Assembly: GCA_002440885.1 (NCBI GenBank)
Contig: DJVY01000013.1
Coordinates: 1 to 6,405 of the forward strand
Reading direction: 5' to 3'
DNA length: 6,405 nt
From: Bacteroidales bacterium UBA6244
GTDB lineage: Bacteria; Bacteroidota; Bacteroidia; Bacteroidales; F082
Part shown: one piece after another, positions 4,723 to 6,405 of the stretch
Layout of the letters: every line of letters starts with the position of its first letter
How positions within the stretch are numbered: the first letter of the stretch is position 1
Program-made: the position numbers and the translations under genes
The notes under the pieces: model-generated
Database searches by the model: none
Told to the model about the DNA's origin: nothing
The model's input: the letters and a program-made list of their open reading frames with translations, nothing else

Positions 4723-5565
4723 ATGAATAAGAACCTAATGAAATACATTTTATTGATTGTTGGAATATTTTCATTTGCCAATGGCAGAGCTGATGAAGGT
4801 AAACAGCTTTTTGATAGAACCTGTGCTGCCTGTCATACTATTGGAAAAGGCAGGCTGGTAGGGCCGGATTTGTCGGGGATAAGCCAAAAAAGAACTAAGG
4901 AATGGCTGGTTTCGTTTATTAAATCCTCAACATCGGTCATCAAAAGTGGTGATACAGATGCGGTGGCTATCTTCAAAGAATACAACAGCCTGATGATGCC
5001 GGATGTTGACTATTCTGAAGCACAGATTGTTAGTATCCTTAACTATATCAGCTCGGACAGAAGCAGTGGTGGTCAGCAACAGGCTGTGACAGCCGATATC
5101 TTAAGCGGGACAACTTTGGAAAATGTAAAGGTCGGGCTACTGCTTTTTTCAGGAAGACATCCTTTTTCAAATGGAGGCCCTGCCTGTGCTGGTTGTCATA
5201 AAGTAAAGGATGAACGAATTTTTAGCAGTGGAACCCTTGCCAAGGACCTTACCGAATCGTACAATATTATGGGAAGTGCCGGAATGGCTGCTGTAATTAA
5301 AAGCCCTCCTTTTCCTGTAATGAATACCGCTTACACGCAGCATAGCTTATCTGAAGAAGAAGTGATTAACCTGACAGCCTACCTTAAAACGGTCAGTGAA
5401 GAAAGATATTACCAGCGTCCGACCGATTTCAGCACCACGTTTGCATTTTTTGGATTGGTGGTATTTGCAACAATTTTTCTGAGTACAGTCCTATTATATT
5501 ATAAAAGGAAAAAATTTCCGGTAAACCGGGAAATCCTCGACAGGCCTTCAAAAGTAATTAACTAA
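4723..5565 (+). CDS. Membrane-anchored diheme cytochrome c of the nar operon
   Basis: This 280-residue protein begins with a signal peptide (MKYILLIVGIFSFANGRA, likely cut near residue 23) and carries two class I cytochrome c domains. The first heme site is CAACH at residues 34-38, with a likely axial methionine in LMMPD (M91 or M92). The second is CAGCH at 155-159, with likely ligand M200 in PVMNTAY. A single membrane helix at about 238-260 is followed by a basic tail (YYKRKK), which places the hemes outside the cytoplasmic membrane and the C terminus inside. It is 16 bases upstream of narG on the same strand, so both are almost surely one transcript. Its position resembles that of cytochrome NarC in Thermus-type nar operons, where it passes electrons between the quinol side and other carriers; that role here is inferred. 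A second ATG at codon 6 is a possible alternative start. Confidence 0.9.
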   Translation: MNKNLMKYILLIVGIFSFANGRADEGKQLFDRTCAACHTIGKGRLVGPDLSGISQKRTKEWLVSFIKSSTSVIKSGDTDAVAIFKEYNSLMMPDVDYSEAQIVSILNYISSDRSSGGQQQAVTADILSGTTLENVKVGLLLFSGRHPFSNGGPACAGCHKVKDERIFSSGTLAKDLTESYNIMGSAGMAAVIKSPPFPVMNTAYTQHSLSEEEVINLTAYLKTVSEERYYQRPTDFSTTFAFFGLVVFATIFLSTVLLYYKRKKFPVNREILDRPSKVIN

Positions 5566-5581
5566 GCTAACATATTTTTTT

Positions 5582-6405
5582 ATGAGTTGGATTAAAGATT
5601 TAATTTCCCCAAAAACCCGACAGTGGGAAGAGTTTTACCGCAACCGATATCAACACGATAAAGTGGTAAGAAGCACACATGGTGTGAATTGCACCGGAGG
5701 CTGTAGTTGGAATATTCATGTTAAAGATGGAATTGTGGTTTGGGAAACCCAGGCACTCGATTATCCATTGCTCGAAAAATCGTTGCCGCCTTACGAACCG
5801 AGAGGTTGCCAGCGTGGTATTTCGTTCTCATGGTATTTGTACAGCCCAATCCGGGTAAAATATCCGATGATACGAGGAGCTTTGCTGGATGTTTTTAATG
5901 AAGAAAAAGCCAAAACAGGAGATGCTCTGAAAGCCTGGGAAAATATACAAAACAACCCGGAAACCAGGAAAAGGTATCAGACAGCAAGAGGAAAAGGCGG
6001 ACTCAGGCGTGTTAACTGGGATGAAGCTCTGGAGATTATAGCCGCGTCAAATATTTATACTACCAAAAAATACGGTCCTGACAGGCTGATTGGCTTTTCT
6101 CCAATACCTGCTATGTCAATGCTTAGCTATGCCGCAGGGGCACGTTTTTTACAATTAATGGGCGGTGTCAACCTCAGTTTTTATGACTGGTACTGCGATT
6201 TGCCCAACTCTTTTCCTGAGATATGGGGAGAACAGACAGACGTGGCCGAAAGTGCCGATTGGTACAACTCAAAATTTATCGCTTGTATGGGTGCCAATCT
6301 GGGGATGACCCGTACGCCGGATGTCCATTTTTTTGCTGAATCGCGGCACAATGGAACCAAAACGGTTGTTTTTGCACCCGACTTTAATATGGTGGCCAAA
6401 TATGC
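5582..6405 (+). CDS. narG: Respiratory nitrate reductase alpha subunit NarG (partial, 5' end)
   Basis: The 274 complete codons before the window edge match the N-terminal part of NarG, the molybdopterin (bis-MGD) subunit that reduces nitrate to nitrite. The FS0 [4Fe-4S] ligands are visible: H33, C37 and C41 in THGVNCTGGCSW and C76 in EPRGCQRG, with the 34-residue gap of E. coli NarG. The molybdenum-ligand region SFYDWYCDLP is intact, with D206 aligning to the aspartate ligand of E. coli (Asp222 of the mature chain). Other shared blocks are YGPDRLIGFSPIPAMSM and GEQTDVAESADWYNS. The N terminus is about 17 residues shorter than in E. coli and shows no twin-arginine signal, so the enzyme probably faces the cytoplasm. 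A full NarG has about 1,200 residues, so roughly three quarters lie beyond the window, with narH, narJ and narI expected after it. Confidence 0.96.
   Translation, partial: MSWIKDLISPKTRQWEEFYRNRYQHDKVVRSTHGVNCTGGCSWNIHVKDGIVVWETQALDYPLLEKSLPPYEPRGCQRGISFSWYLYSPIRVKYPMIRGALLDVFNEEKAKTGDALKAWENIQNNPETRKRYQTARGKGGLRRVNWDEALEIIAASNIYTTKKYGPDRLIGFSPIPAMSMLSYAAGARFLQLMGGVNLSFYDWYCDLPNSFPEIWGEQTDVAESADWYNSKFIACMGANLGMTRTPDVHFFAESRHNGTKTVVFAPDFNMVAKY

Noticed and set aside
6181..6399. 72-codon minus-strand frame inside narG
   Set aside because: It lies opposite a strongly conserved part of narG and has no motif of its own.

Overview
The window looks like chromosomal DNA of a Bacteroidota (Bacteroidetes) bacterium. 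Start codons have no Shine-Dalgarno sequences, the intergenic DNA is AT-rich, and three or four candidate promoters carry the TAnnTTTG -7 box typical of this phylum. All protein family calls are from motif reading; no database search was possible.

Layout. Bases 1-196 hold the probable 3' end of an unrecognised gene and two hairpins, the second followed by a T run. Bases 197-557 hold a small ArsR-family repressor on the minus strand, with a near-perfect 28-bp palindrome at its promoter. Bases 558-888 hold no gene I can support. Bases 889-4310 are a minus-strand block read from right to left: an Rrf2-family regulator with three C-terminal cysteines (NsrR/IscR type), a di-iron RIC/YtfE/ScdA repair protein, then a translationally coupled trio. 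The trio is a tandem DUF2249 protein, a 12-helix membrane protein of heme-copper-oxidase-like or NnrS-like architecture, and a MIP18/DUF59 protein. Bases 4311-4722 are a long divergent intergenic region. From 4723 rightward run a membrane-anchored diheme cytochrome c and the first 274 complete codons of narG, the catalytic subunit of membrane-bound respiratory nitrate reductase. The window ends inside narG; narH, narJ and narI would be expected next but are not visible.

How the genes fit together. The plus-strand unit reduces nitrate to nitrite, probably with the diheme cytochrome passing electrons to or from the enzyme complex. The minus-strand unit looks like the matching nitrosative-stress arm. 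Rrf2 is a likely Fe-S sensor of NO. RIC repairs damaged iron centres. The DUF2249, membrane and MIP18 proteins are a conserved-looking set of unknown biochemical function that the context ties to nitrogen oxides.

The most informative non-coding signal is an inverted repeat with half-site TATCCACTAT. It is perfect upstream of the Rrf2 gene and present in degenerate form at the RIC promoter, so it is a strong candidate for the Rrf2 operator. The most unusual protein feature is in the membrane protein: the pattern G[W/F]-x6-G-x6-P occurs three times at about 135-residue spacing, as expected for three four-helix units with the pseudo-threefold layout of heme-copper oxidases.
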